NCBI RefSeq assembly: GCF_001667015.1
Contig: NZ_LZIS01000244.1
Coordinates: 1 to 64,000, forward strand
Direction of reading: 5' to 3'
Source: Mycobacterium sp. E3198
GTDB taxonomy: Bacteria; Actinomycetota; Actinomycetes; Mycobacteriales; Mycobacteriaceae
DNA: 64,000 nucleotides
The position numbers were made by a program, and so were the translations under genes. The notes beneath the pieces were generated by a model that did not search any database, was not told the DNA's origin, and saw nothing but the letters and a program-made list of their open reading frames with translations. The first letter of the stretch is position 1; the number at the start of each line of letters is the position of its first letter. Shown one piece after another: positions 1 to 8,533 of the stretch.

Positions 1-395
1 GCGGCGTCGGCCATCACGCCGAGGTACCGTGCCGACGGTAGCCCGCCCTCCCAGGCGTCGAGCACGTACAGCCACGCCAGCGCGGGATCGGTGGTGGTGT
101 CCGACGAGATGCGCTCCACCCGGCACCGGATCTTCTTGTGCACCCCGAACTCGGAACCCTCCCACCGGTCGAGGTTGACCTCGTCGGCCGGCGTCATGTC
201 GTAGAGCACGACGAACACCTTGGAGCCGGGGTCCTCGACGATGGTCGCCAGGGCGCCTTCCCAGCCGATGTCTTCGCCGCCGAACGTCAGCCGCCACCCG
301 TGCAGCCAGCCGGTTCCGGCCATCGGCGAGTGCGGTGCGCGCTTGAGCATCTGCTCGGGATCCATGTTCGACCCGTACGCGGCGTAGAGCGGCAC
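1..395 (-). CDS. Gamma-glutamylcyclotransferase-like protein (Rv3304 homologue), 3' end cut by window edge
   Basis: The reading frame starts at a GTG at 395 and runs off the left edge. The first residues read MPLYAAYGSN, and the Y-G-S-N at residues 7-10 is the substrate-loop signature of the GGCT/AIG2 fold. A later tract (GWLHGWRLTFGGEDIGWEGA) also fits this family. An in-frame TAA lies four codons upstream, so the GTG at 395 is the first possible start. The family cleaves gamma-glutamyl amine or dipeptide bonds to release 5-oxoproline; the true substrate here is unknown. The gene is divergent from lpdA, with 84 bp between them. Confidence 0.85.
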   Translation of the reverse strand, partial: MPLYAAYGSNMDPEQMLKRAPHSPMAGTGWLHGWRLTFGGEDIGWEGALATIVEDPGSKVFVVLYDMTPADEVNLDRWEGSEFGVHKKIRCRVERISSDTTTDPALAWLYVLDAWEGGLPSARYLGVMADA

Positions 396-401
396 GGGGA
401 A

Positions 402-407
402 AGCTTA
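402..407 (-). promoter_or_regulatory. -10 hexamer for a leaderless transcript of the GGCT-like gene
   Basis: TAAGCT (TANNNT type) ends 6 nt before the GTG at 395, the spacing expected when transcription begins at the start codon. There is no Shine-Dalgarno sequence in front of this GTG. Confidence 0.5.
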
Positions 408-466
408 AACGTCGCGCGCTCGCGCGGTATTCACCCGAGCGTTTAGCGGGCTTCGGGCCGCCCCGA

Positions 467-472
467 TAGGTT
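467..472 (+). promoter_or_regulatory. -10 hexamer for leaderless lpdA
   Basis: TAGGTT is followed by 7 nt and then the GTG at 480, fitting a leaderless mRNA. It forms a back-to-back pair with the hexamer at 402-407. Confidence 0.5.
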
Positions 473-479
473 AGGGCGT

Positions 480-1895
480 GTGGTGACCCGCATCGTGATC
501 CTCGGTGGGGGGCCGGCCGGTTACGAAGCCGCTCTGGTCGCCGCCACCTCGCACCCCGACACAACCCGCGTCACCGTGATCGACTCGGACGGGGTCGGCG
601 GGGCGGCCGTGTTGGACGACTGCGTGCCGTCCAAGACGTTCATCGCCTCCACCGGGTTGCGCACCGAACTGCGCCGCGCCCCGCGCCTGGGCTTCGACAT
701 CGACATCGAGGACGCCAAGATCTCGTTGCCGCAGATCCACGCCCGGGTGCGGACGCTGGCCGCCGACCAGTCGGCCGACATCACCGCCCAGCTGCTGGCG
801 GTGGGCGTCGAGGTGGTGGCGGGCCGCGGCGAGCTGATCGACCCGACGCCAGGGCTGGCCAAGCACCGGGTCAGGGCCACCGCCGCGGATGGCACCACCA
901 GTGAGCACGAGGCCGACGTCGTGCTGATCGCCACCGGCGCCAGCCCGCGGATCCTGCCGTCGGCGCAGCCCGACGGCGAACGCATCCTGACCTGGCGGCA
1001 GCTCTACGACCTGGAGGCGCTGCCCGAGCACCTGATCGTGGTGGGCTCCGGGGTGACCGGCGCCGAGTTCGTCAGCGCCTACACCGAGCTGGGCGTACAG
1101 GTCACGGTCGCGGCCAGCCGCGACCGGGTGCTGCCCTACGAGGACGCCGACGCCGCGCTGGTGCTGGAGGAGTCGTTCGCCGAGCGGGGCGTCAAGCTGG
1201 TCAAGAACGCCCGCGCCGAGTCGGTCACCCGCACCGACGCCGGGGTGCTGGTCACCATGACCGACGGGCGCACCGTCGAGGGCAGCCACGCCCTGATGAC
1301 CATCGGGTCGGTCCCCAACACCGGCGGCCTGGGGCTGGAGCGGGTCGGCATCGAGCTGGGGCGCGGCGACTACCTGCGGGTCGACCGGGTGTCGCGCACG
1401 TCGGTGCCCGGCATCTATGCCGCGGGGGACTGCACGGGGCTGCTGCTGCTGGCGTCCGTCGCGGCCATGCAGGGCCGGATCGCGATGTATCACGCGCTGG
1501 GGGAGGGCGTCAGCCCGATCCGGCTGCGCACGGTGGCGGCGACGGTGTTCACCCGGCCCGAGATCGCGGCCGTCGGGGTGCCGCAGTCGATGATCGACGA
1601 CGGTTCGGTGCCGGCGCGCACGATCATGCTGCCGCTGCGCACCAACGCGCGCGCGAAGATGTCGGGCCTGCGGCAGGGGTTCGTCAAGATGTTCTGCCGC
1701 CGCTCCACCGGCGTGGTGATCGGCGGCGTGGTGGTGGCGCCCATCGCCTCCGAGCTGATCCTGCCGATCGCGGTGGCCGTGCAGAACCGCATCACCGTCA
1801 ACGAACTGGCGCAGACGCTGGCCGTTTACCCGTCGTTGTCGGGTTCGATCACCGAGGCCGCGCGCCGGCTGATGGCCCACGACGATCTGGATTAG
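480..1895 (+). CDS. lpdA: NAD(P)H quinone reductase LpdA (flavoprotein disulfide reductase family)
   Basis: The 471-residue product has the fold of lipoamide dehydrogenase: a FAD-binding GGGPAG at residues 9-14, an NAD(P)-binding VVGSGVTGAEF near residue 185, and GIYAAGDCTG near 312. The redox disulfide cannot form. Cys48 is present in DDCVPSK, but position 43, where the first cysteine belongs, is Ala. The C-terminal catalytic His-Pro is also replaced (VYPSLSG). These changes match M. tuberculosis LpdA (Rv3303c), which is known to be a quinone reductase and not a lipoamide dehydrogenase. It is followed by glpD2 after 51 bp. Confidence 0.95.
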   Translation: MVTRIVILGGGPAGYEAALVAATSHPDTTRVTVIDSDGVGGAAVLDDCVPSKTFIASTGLRTELRRAPRLGFDIDIEDAKISLPQIHARVRTLAADQSADITAQLLAVGVEVVAGRGELIDPTPGLAKHRVRATAADGTTSEHEADVVLIATGASPRILPSAQPDGERILTWRQLYDLEALPEHLIVVGSGVTGAEFVSAYTELGVQVTVAASRDRVLPYEDADAALVLEESFAERGVKLVKNARAESVTRTDAGVLVTMTDGRTVEGSHALMTIGSVPNTGGLGLERVGIELGRGDYLRVDRVSRTSVPGIYAAGDCTGLLLLASVAAMQGRIAMYHALGEGVSPIRLRTVAATVFTRPEIAAVGVPQSMIDDGSVPARTIMLPLRTNARAKMSGLRQGFVKMFCRRSTGVVIGGVVVAPIASELILPIAVAVQNRITVNELAQTLAVYPSLSGSITEAARRLMAHDDLD

Positions 1896-1906
1896 CAACT
1901 AGCCTG

Positions 1907-1918
1907 GGTAGCGCTACC
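1907..1918. repeat. 12-bp perfect palindrome between lpdA and glpD2
   Basis: GGTAGCGCTACC reads the same on both strands and lies 11 bp after the lpdA stop and 28 bp before the glpD2 start. It could be a small operator or a weak stem. No function can be assigned from sequence. Confidence 0.5.
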
Positions 1919-1946
1919 GACGAGTAACCGGACAGGAGCCCCCGCA

Positions 1947-3671
1947 GTGAGCGACCCGATCGACGCGCTGGGACCGCAGCAACGCACGCTGGCCTGGGAG
2001 CGCCTCGGCGCCGAGCAGTTCGACGTGGTGGTCATCGGCGGCGGCGTGGTCGGCTCCGGGTGCGCGCTGGACGCCGCCACGCGCGGGCTCAAGGTGGCGC
2101 TGGTGGAGGCGCGCGATTTCGCGTCCGGCACGTCGAGCCGGTCGTCGAAGATGTTCCACGGCGGGCTGCGCTACCTCGAGCAGCTGGAGTTAGGCCTGGT
2201 CCGCGAGGCGCTGTACGAGCGCGAGCTGTCGCTGACCAAGCTGGCGCCGCACCTGGTCAAGCCGATGCCCTTCCTGTTCCCGCTGACGCACCGGGTCTGG
2301 GAACGCCCCTACACCGCCGCCGGCATCTTCCTCTACGACCGCCTGGGCGGCGCGAAATCCGTTCCGGCGCAAAAGCATTTGACCCGGGCGGGTGCCCTGC
2401 GGCTGAGCCCGGGCCTCAAGCGCACCTCGCTGATCGGCGGGATCCGCTACTACGACACCGTCGTCGACGACGCCCGCCACACGATGACGGTCGCGCGCAC
2501 CGCGGCGCACTATGGCGCGGTGGTGCGGTCCTCCACGCAGGTGGTCGCGTTGCTGCGCGAGGGCGACCGGGTGACCGGGGTGCGGGTCCGCGACTCCGAG
2601 GACGGCGCGATCACCGAGGTCCGCGGCCACGTCGTGGTCAACGCGACCGGGGTGTGGACCGACGAGATCCAGGCGCTGTCCAAGCAGCGCGGGCGGTTTC
2701 AGGTCCGCGCGTCCAAGGGCGTGCACGTCGTGGTGCCCCGCGACCGCATCGTCAGCGACGTCGCGATCATCCTGCGCACCGAGAAGTCGGTGATGTTCGT
2801 CATACCGTGGGGCAGCCACTGGATCATCGGCACCACCGACACCGACTGGAACCTGGACCTCGCCCACCCCGCGGCCACCAAGGCCGACATCGACTACATC
2901 CTGGGCACCGTCAACACCGTGCTGGCCACCCCGCTGACGCACGCCGACATCGACGGCGTGTACGCCGGGCTGCGCCCGCTGCTGGCGGGCGAGAGCGAGG
3001 AAACCTCCAAGCTGTCCCGCGAGCACGCCGTGGCGGTGCCCGCGCCCGGGCTGGTCGCGATCGCCGGCGGCAAGTACACCACCTACCGGGTGATGGCCGC
3101 CGACGCGATCGACGCCGCGGCCCAGTTCGTTCCGGCCCGGGTGGCGCCGTCGATCACCGAGAAGGTCAGCCTGCTGGGCGCCGACGGGTACTTCGCGCTG
3201 GTCAACCAGGTCGAGCACGTCGGCACGCTGAAGGGTCTGCACCCGTACCGCGTGCGCCACCTGCTGGACCGGTACGGTTCGCTGATCGGCGAGGTGCTGG
3301 AGCTGGCGGCCGAAACCCCCGACCTGCTCAGCCCGATCAAGGAGGCGCCGGGATACCTGCGGGTGGAGGCCCTCTACGCCGTCACCACCGAGGGGGCCCT
3401 GCATCTCGAGGACATCCTGGCCCGCCGGATGCGCATTTCCATCGAGTACTCGCACCGCGGCGTCGACTGCGCCCGCGAGGTGGCCGAGGTGGTGGCCCCG
3501 GTGCTGGGGTGGACCGCCGAGGACGTCGACCGCGAGGTGGCCAACTACACCGCGCGGGTGGAGGCCGAGGTGCTGTCGCAGGCCCAGCCCGACGACGTGT
3601 CCGCCGACGAGCTGCGGGCCAGCGCGCCCGAGGCGCGCGCCGAAATCCTCGAGCCGGTGCCGCTCAGTTGA
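1947..3671 (+). CDS. glpD2: FAD-dependent glycerol-3-phosphate dehydrogenase
   Basis: The 574-residue protein oxidises sn-glycerol 3-phosphate to dihydroxyacetone phosphate and passes electrons to the quinone pool at the membrane. The N-terminal FAD motif VVIGGGVVGSGCALDAATRG is clear near residue 28. It is followed by the family motif SGTSSRSSKMFHGGLRYLE and, near residue 330, by the substrate-domain segment GVYAGLRPLL. The C-terminal DAO_C domain follows. The GTG start at 1947 has an AGGAG about 10 nt upstream. M. tuberculosis GlpD2 (Rv3302c) is of similar length, about 585 residues. Neighbouring LpdA, a quinone reductase, suggests shared respiratory chemistry. Confidence 0.95.
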   Translation: MSDPIDALGPQQRTLAWERLGAEQFDVVVIGGGVVGSGCALDAATRGLKVALVEARDFASGTSSRSSKMFHGGLRYLEQLELGLVREALYERELSLTKLAPHLVKPMPFLFPLTHRVWERPYTAAGIFLYDRLGGAKSVPAQKHLTRAGALRLSPGLKRTSLIGGIRYYDTVVDDARHTMTVARTAAHYGAVVRSSTQVVALLREGDRVTGVRVRDSEDGAITEVRGHVVVNATGVWTDEIQALSKQRGRFQVRASKGVHVVVPRDRIVSDVAIILRTEKSVMFVIPWGSHWIIGTTDTDWNLDLAHPAATKADIDYILGTVNTVLATPLTHADIDGVYAGLRPLLAGESEETSKLSREHAVAVPAPGLVAIAGGKYTTYRVMAADAIDAAAQFVPARVAPSITEKVSLLGADGYFALVNQVEHVGTLKGLHPYRVRHLLDRYGSLIGEVLELAAETPDLLSPIKEAPGYLRVEALYAVTTEGALHLEDILARRMRISIEYSHRGVDCAREVAEVVAPVLGWTAEDVDREVANYTARVEAEVLSQAQPDDVSADELRASAPEARAEILEPVPLS

Positions 3672-4528
3672 GGCCCGCGCCGCTGCCGGTGCGCGACGGG
3701 CTCGGCCCGGCGCGGGTGCGGCTGCGCGGTGGCCCGGTGCTGGCCGAGCTGACCGACCGGTTCGGTGCGGCGGCCCGCGCCAAGGTGCTGGCCGGCGAGG
3801 TCGTCGACGCCGACGGCGCGGTGGTCGGTGACGCGACGGTGCTGCGGGCCGGGTCGTTCGTCTACCTCTACCGCGAGCTGCCCGACGAGGTCCCGGTGCC
3901 CTTCGACATCCCCGTGCTGTACCGCGACGACGACATCGTCGTCGTCGACAAGCCGCACTTTCTGGCCACCATGCCGCGGGGCCGGCACGTTGAGCAGACC
4001 GCGCTGGTCCGGCTGCGCCGCGAACTCGGCCTGCCCGAGCTCAGCCCCGCGCACCGGCTCGACCGGCTGACTGCCGGGGTGCTGCTGTTCACCGCCCGCC
4101 GCGAGGCGCGCGGCGCCTACCAGACGTTGTTTGCGGCGGGTGCGGTGCGCAAGACGTACCTGGCGCGGGCCGCCGTCGACCCCGCGCTGGTTTTTCCGCG
4201 GGTGGTGCGCAGCCGGATCGTCAAGCGCCGCGGCGTTTTGCAGGCGTGCTGCGAGCCCGGCGCGGCCAACGCGGAGACGTTGGTGCAGCTGGTGTCGCCG
4301 GACGGACTGTACCGGCTGACCCCCCGCACCGGGCGCACCCATCAGCTGCGGGTGCACATGGCCTCTCTCGGCCTCCCGATCGAGGGTGATCCGTTGTATC
4401 CCAACGTGATTGACGTGCCAGCCGATGACTTCAGCACACCGCTGCGGTTGCTGGCGCAGCGCATGGAGTTCGACGATCCATTCACGGGTGCGCGCCGCGA
4501 GTTCGCCAGCGGCCACCCGGGCCCCTGA
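3668..4528 (+). CDS. RluA-family RNA pseudouridine synthase (Rv3300c homologue)
   Basis: The 286-residue product isomerises uridine to pseudouridine in rRNA or tRNA; the target is unknown. The catalytic motif HRLDRLTAG places the nucleophilic Asp at residue 132. DKPHFLATMP and RTGRTHQLRVHM are further RluA-family motifs. The likely start is the TTG at 3668, which overlaps the glpD2 stop as TTGA, implying translational coupling. A GTG at 3689 is the alternative. M. tuberculosis has phoY1 between these two genes, from memory; here the PhoU homologue lies about 9 kb away. Confidence 0.88.
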   Translation: MRPAPLPVRDGLGPARVRLRGGPVLAELTDRFGAAARAKVLAGEVVDADGAVVGDATVLRAGSFVYLYRELPDEVPVPFDIPVLYRDDDIVVVDKPHFLATMPRGRHVEQTALVRLRRELGLPELSPAHRLDRLTAGVLLFTARREARGAYQTLFAAGAVRKTYLARAAVDPALVFPRVVRSRIVKRRGVLQACCEPGAANAETLVQLVSPDGLYRLTPRTGRTHQLRVHMASLGLPIEGDPLYPNVIDVPADDFSTPLRLLAQRMEFDDPFTGARREFASGHPGP

Positions 4529-4691
4529 CCAACACGCCGCCGCGGAGTTACGAGATTCGTTGCCCCCGGCGAACTGTCGGTGGCTATGGTGGCGGAACCA
4601 CGCGCGGCGGCTGCGGTCGACGAGTCTGAGGAGCGCCAGTTGACGACGCCTGATTTGCGGCTGATGGGCGGCATCGGCCGGGGCCCTCCTG

Positions 4692-5120
4692 GTGGCCGGC
4701 ACGGTGCTCTGTGCCGCGGTGCTCACCGCGGCCGGGGCGGCCGCCGACGGCCCGGTCCAGTTACGAAGCCGGCTGGGCGACGTTTGTCTGGACGCCCCGA
4801 GTGGGAACTTTTTCGCCGCGGTGGTCGTCAACCCCTGCAATGGTGCGGACTCCCAGCGCTGGACTCTCAACGGCCGGCAGCTGCAGAACGTGGCCTCCGG
4901 CGGGTGCCTGGTCAATCCCGCGGGCAACGGTGTGTTTGCGCACTTGAGCGCCTGCATCGGAATGTGGGATCAAAACTGGAATTTCGATTCCAACGGTCAG
5001 GTCAAGACCGATCCGGGGTGGCTGTGCCTCGCCGTGCTCGGCGGACCGGCCCCCCGGACGTGGGTCTCCACCCGCTATTGCAACGGCGATCCGGGCCAAG
5101 CGTGGGATGTCATTTCCTGA
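4692..5120 (+). CDS. Secreted ricin-type beta-trefoil lectin domain protein, signal peptide start uncertain
   Basis: The 142-residue product is a hydrophobic leader ending near AGAAADG followed by one beta-trefoil repeat unit. Three QxW motifs, the hallmark of ricin B lectins (QRW, QNW and QAW), are evenly spaced, and several cysteines fit extracellular folding. It probably binds carbohydrate. The only in-frame start after a TGA at 4662 is the GTG at 4692, which leaves the leader without its charged N-region. A well-placed start (TTG 4640, with GAGGAG upstream) in another frame reads MTTPDLRLMGGIG and would complete a good signal peptide if one indel near 4672-4680 were corrected. The gene may therefore be frameshifted. 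Confidence 0.65.
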   Translation: MAGTVLCAAVLTAAGAAADGPVQLRSRLGDVCLDAPSGNFFAAVVVNPCNGADSQRWTLNGRQLQNVASGGCLVNPAGNGVFAHLSACIGMWDQNWNFDSNGQVKTDPGWLCLAVLGGPAPRTWVSTRYCNGDPGQAWDVIS

Positions 5121-5205
5121 CGGGGCTGGCCGGGGCCTCCCGAGTCGACCCGACCCACCGCCGTTCTGACGGCGTGAATGCCGCGGGACCGGGTAGCCCG
5201 CGGTC

Positions 5206-6009
5206 ATGGACATCACCGTCACCTTCGTGGGCAACGCCACCACGTTGATCAGCGCCGGCGGGCTCACGCTGTTGACCGATCCGAACTTCCTGCACCGGGG
5301 GCAGCATGCCTACCTGGGCTACGGGTTGGTGTCCAGGCGGCTGCGGGAACCGGCGCTGCACATCGACGAGCTGCCGCCCGTCGACGCCGTGGTGCTGTCG
5401 CACCTGCACGGCGATCACTGGGATCGGGTGTCGCAGAAACGCCTCGATCACGGGCTGCCGATCGTCACCACACCGCACGCCGCCAAGCGGCTGCACCGCC
5501 GCGGCTTCGGTCACGCGCTGGGGCTCTCGACATGGCAGCGGCACACAGTCACCAAGGGGGGCAACACCGTTCACCTCACCGCGCTGCCGGGTCGGCACGC
5601 GCCGCTGGGGGTCCATCGGCTGCTGCCGCCGGTGATGGGCACCATGCTGGAGTTCGTCGCCGCCGACCGCTCGGTGCGCCGGCTCTACGTGTCCGGCGAC
5701 ACCCTGCTCGTGGAGGAGCTCGACGAGATTCCGGTGCGTTTCGACTCGATCGACGCCGGCGTGCTGCACCCGGGCGGGACGCGGCTGCCGGCCGGCCGGC
5801 GGCTTCCGTTCGGGCTGACGGTGACCATGGACGGCCGCCAGGGCGCGGAGCTGGTGGCAAAGCTCGCGCTGCCCACCATGATCCCCGTGCACTTCGACGA
5901 CTACACCGTGTTCGCGTCGCCGCTGGCGGACTTCGTCGAACAGATGAAGCGGCGCGGCATGGGCGACCGAATCATCGAATTGGACCGCGGCGCCTCCGCG
6001 ACCGTGTGA
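5206..6009 (+). CDS. MBL-fold metallo-hydrolase (UlaG/RomA-like)
   Basis: The 267-residue protein has the metallo-beta-lactamase motif HLHGDHWD near residue 65, the HxHxDH ligand set for two metal ions. Further ligands are plausible in PGRHAP, SGDTLLVEE and PVHFDDY. The family includes phosphodiesterases and lactonases; the substrate cannot be named. The ATG at 5206 follows a short intergenic stretch after the lectin gene. No signal peptide or membrane segment is seen, so it should be cytosolic. Confidence 0.85.
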   Translation: MDITVTFVGNATTLISAGGLTLLTDPNFLHRGQHAYLGYGLVSRRLREPALHIDELPPVDAVVLSHLHGDHWDRVSQKRLDHGLPIVTTPHAAKRLHRRGFGHALGLSTWQRHTVTKGGNTVHLTALPGRHAPLGVHRLLPPVMGTMLEFVAADRSVRRLYVSGDTLLVEELDEIPVRFDSIDAGVLHPGGTRLPAGRRLPFGLTVTMDGRQGAELVAKLALPTMIPVHFDDYTVFASPLADFVEQMKRRGMGDRIIELDRGASATV

Positions 6010-6065
6010 CGGGCGCGCGGCCGCCTAGCTGCAGATTTACTTCGCTGGCTAACCTCGTCGGTATA

Positions 6066-6093
6066 TCGTTCGTCTCATCCGGTACTCGAACGA
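6066..6093. promoter_or_regulatory. Inverted repeat upstream of the PPE pair, candidate operator
   Basis: TCGTTCG at 6066-6072 and CGAACGA at 6087-6093 are perfect 7-bp arms separated by 14 bp, about 115 bp upstream of the first PPE gene. A second stem (ACCCG/CGGGT, 6162-6178) lies closer to the gene. The arms are in the opposite order to a mycobacterial LexA box, so an SOS role is unlikely. Confidence 0.4.
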
Positions 6094-6207
6094 ACAGAGA
6101 TCGGGGGGCCACTCGTGAGGCGCCGACGTGTAGTGTTTCCGCGCTGGTCGCGACGCGGTCAACCCGACGTTGCCGGGTCGTTGTCCGCATACGGAATGTG
6201 AGATGTC

Positions 6208-7344
6208 ATGGATCTTCTGGCGCTGCCCCCCGAGGTGACCTCGGCGCTCATCCACTCCGGACCTGGAGCGGGCTCGCTGATCGAAGCGTCCGCCGCGTGG
6301 CAGGCCCTCACCATCGAATTGGAGAACTCGGCCAGCACCTACACGTCGGCGTTGTCCACGCTCAGTGAGTCGTGGAAGGGTCCCTCGTCGGCGGCGATGG
6401 TGGAGGCCGTCCAGCCCTACGTCACGTGGCTGCGGAGCACCGCGCAGCAATCGCAGCAGTTGGCCGAATCTGCGAACGCCGCCGCGGCGGCGTTCAACTC
6501 GGCGCAAGCGACCGTGGTGCAGCCCGCGGCGGTGACCGCCAACCGCACCCGGCTTGCGCAACTGATAGCCACCAACGGGTTCGGCCGCAATCTTCCGGCC
6601 ATCGCGGCGACCGAAGACCAGTACCAGGCGATGTGGGCGACCAACTCCGCGGCGCTGAGCCGCTATCAGGCGGCCACCACGCAGGCGCTCGATCTGCAGC
6701 AGTTCCTGTCGCCGCCGGCGATCACCGATCCGGCGGGGACGGCCGCGCAGGCCGCCGCGACGTCCAGTGCCGCGGCCGCTCCGGCGCAGTCGATCGGCCA
6801 GTTCCTGGAGTCCATCGTCGGCACCCCGCTCGGCTTCGACCCCAACGTGGGTTGGTTCGGACTGGCGAACACCTATGCCAACCAGTTCATCTCGTCCGGA
6901 TTCCCCATCAACATGCTGAGCTATATCGCACAGAGCACCTCGGCGCAGGCGTTGCAGAGCGTGGGCGGCGACATCGGCCAGGGCCTGTCGGAAGGCGAGT
7001 CGGCGCTGGGGGCGGTGGGGGCGAACTTGGCCAGTGCGGTCAGGGCGGCCGGGTCGGCGGCGCCCGCCGGGGCAATGGGGGTAGGGGTGTCGATCGGCAA
7101 GCTGACCGCGCCGCCCGCGGTGGTCGGGCTGCTGCCGGCCTCCCAGACGCCGGTCCAACTCGCCTCGGCGGCATCGCCTTTGGACGGCGCGGACGCCGGG
7201 TTCGGAATGCTGCCGCCGTTGATGCCGCCGCCCATCTCGGCCGGCAGCGGCTGGCGCAAGCGCAAGCAACCGACGCCCGAGGAGCTGCAGGTTGGCGCGG
7301 AGGTCAAGGGCAAAGTGATGCGCCCACCGCCGTCGGCGGGATGA
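6208..7344 (+). CDS. PPE family protein
   Basis: The 378-residue product opens with the PPE domain (residues 1-180): MDLLALPPEVTSALIHSGPG carries the Pro-Pro-Glu at residues 7-9, and SESWKGPSSAAM is the WxG turn. The alanine-rich middle is followed by a GVGVSIGKLTAPP tract resembling the SVP-type C-terminal motif, and the protein ends EVKGKVMRPPPSAG. PPE proteins are exported by type VII (ESX) systems, usually with a PE partner; no PE gene is next to it here. The gene forms a tandem pair with the next PPE, 67 bp downstream. Confidence 0.92.
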   Translation: MDLLALPPEVTSALIHSGPGAGSLIEASAAWQALTIELENSASTYTSALSTLSESWKGPSSAAMVEAVQPYVTWLRSTAQQSQQLAESANAAAAAFNSAQATVVQPAAVTANRTRLAQLIATNGFGRNLPAIAATEDQYQAMWATNSAALSRYQAATTQALDLQQFLSPPAITDPAGTAAQAAATSSAAAAPAQSIGQFLESIVGTPLGFDPNVGWFGLANTYANQFISSGFPINMLSYIAQSTSAQALQSVGGDIGQGLSEGESALGAVGANLASAVRAAGSAAPAGAMGVGVSIGKLTAPPAVVGLLPASQTPVQLASAASPLDGADAGFGMLPPLMPPPISAGSGWRKRKQPTPEELQVGAEVKGKVMRPPPSAG

Positions 7345-7411
7345 GGACGATCGAATGTGCTGCCGCACACGGCAGTCGAGAGTCGCCACAGAGCGGCGGG
7401 GCTGAGACGTC

Positions 7412-8533
7412 ATGGACTTCGGGACGCTGCCCCCAGAGATCAGCTCGGCGCTGATCCACTCCGGACCCGGTGCCGGTTCGCTGATCGAGGCGGCCGCCGC
7501 ATGGGAGCGGCTGGGCACCGAGTTGGAGGAATCCCTGCCCAACTACTCCTCGGTGCTGTCCACGATGACCGAAACCTGGCAGGGTCCGTCCTCGGCGGCG
7601 ATGACGCAGGCGGTCGACCCCTACCTCGGGTGGTTGCGCACCACCGCGCAGCAGTGCGACCAGGTCGGCTCCTCGATGCAGGCCGTCGCGGCCGCATTCG
7701 AATTGGCTTGCCGCACAGTGGTCTTCCCGGTCCAGGTCGCCACCAACCGGACCCGGCTGGCCCAGCTGATCGCCACCAACTGGCTCGGCACCAACTCCGT
7801 GGCGATCGCCGAGACCGACGCCCAGTACGAAGCCATGTGGGTGAACAACTCGGCGGCGATGTATCGCTACGCGGCAACCGCGGCGCAAGCGACCCGGCTG
7901 CCCCAGTTCTCCTCGCCGCCCGCGATCGCCAACCCCGCCGCGGCCGCCACGACGGCCGTGGCGGCCGCTCCGGCGCAGTCGGCGATCGGGGATTTTCTGA
8001 CGTCGGTCCTCAGCACCCCGTTGGGCTTCAACCCGCAGGCCGGGTGGTTCGGGCTGGCCAACGCGTACGCCGACCAGTTCATCGCAGGTGGGATCCCCAT
8101 CAACCTGCTCAGCTATCTGGCGCAGCTGAACGCCGCCCAGGCGCTGCAGAGCGTGGGCGGCGAGGTGGGCCAGGGCCTGGCGGAGGGCGAGTCGGCCCTG
8201 GGTGTGCCGGAGGGGGTGGGAACGATCAGCGCGCTGCGCGCCGCCGGGTCGGCGCCGACCGCGGCGGTGGGCGTCGGGGTTTCCATGGGCCGGCTGACCT
8301 TTCCGCCCGCCACCGTCGGAATGTTGGCCGCCGCGAAAACGCCGGTGCAGCTGGCCGCGGCGGTATCGCCGCTTCCGGCCGGGGAATCCGGGTTCCCGTT
8401 CATGCCGCCGCCGATGATGCCGCCGGTGGCGCCGCGCAAAAAGGGCAAGCGCGACGGGGGCAAATACGACGACATCGAGATCGGGCTGGAGATCAAGGGC
8501 ACGTTCATGACCCGGCCGCCCTCAGCGGGATGA
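7412..8533 (+). CDS. PPE family protein, tandem paralogue
   Basis: The 373-residue product is a clear duplicate of the preceding gene, with the same opening (MDFGTLPPEISSALIHSGPG), the same W-x-G segment (TETWQGPSSAAM), the same internal GVGVSMGRLTFPP tract and a closing KGTFMTRPPSAG. Divergence is greatest in the Ala-rich linkers. It probably reaches the cell envelope by an ESX system. The 3' end overlaps the convergent ATPase gene by 12 bp. Confidence 0.92.
   Translation: MDFGTLPPEISSALIHSGPGAGSLIEAAAAWERLGTELEESLPNYSSVLSTMTETWQGPSSAAMTQAVDPYLGWLRTTAQQCDQVGSSMQAVAAAFELACRTVVFPVQVATNRTRLAQLIATNWLGTNSVAIAETDAQYEAMWVNNSAAMYRYAATAAQATRLPQFSSPPAIANPAAAATTAVAAAPAQSAIGDFLTSVLSTPLGFNPQAGWFGLANAYADQFIAGGIPINLLSYLAQLNAAQALQSVGGEVGQGLAEGESALGVPEGVGTISALRAAGSAPTAAVGVGVSMGRLTFPPATVGMLAAAKTPVQLAAAVSPLPAGESGFPFMPPPMMPPVAPRKKGKRDGGKYDDIEIGLEIKGTFMTRPPSAG

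Noticed and set aside
6066..6093. Inverted repeat considered as a LexA (SOS) box
   Set aside because: The arms are in the opposite order to TCGAAC-N4-GTTCGA and the spacer is 14 bp.
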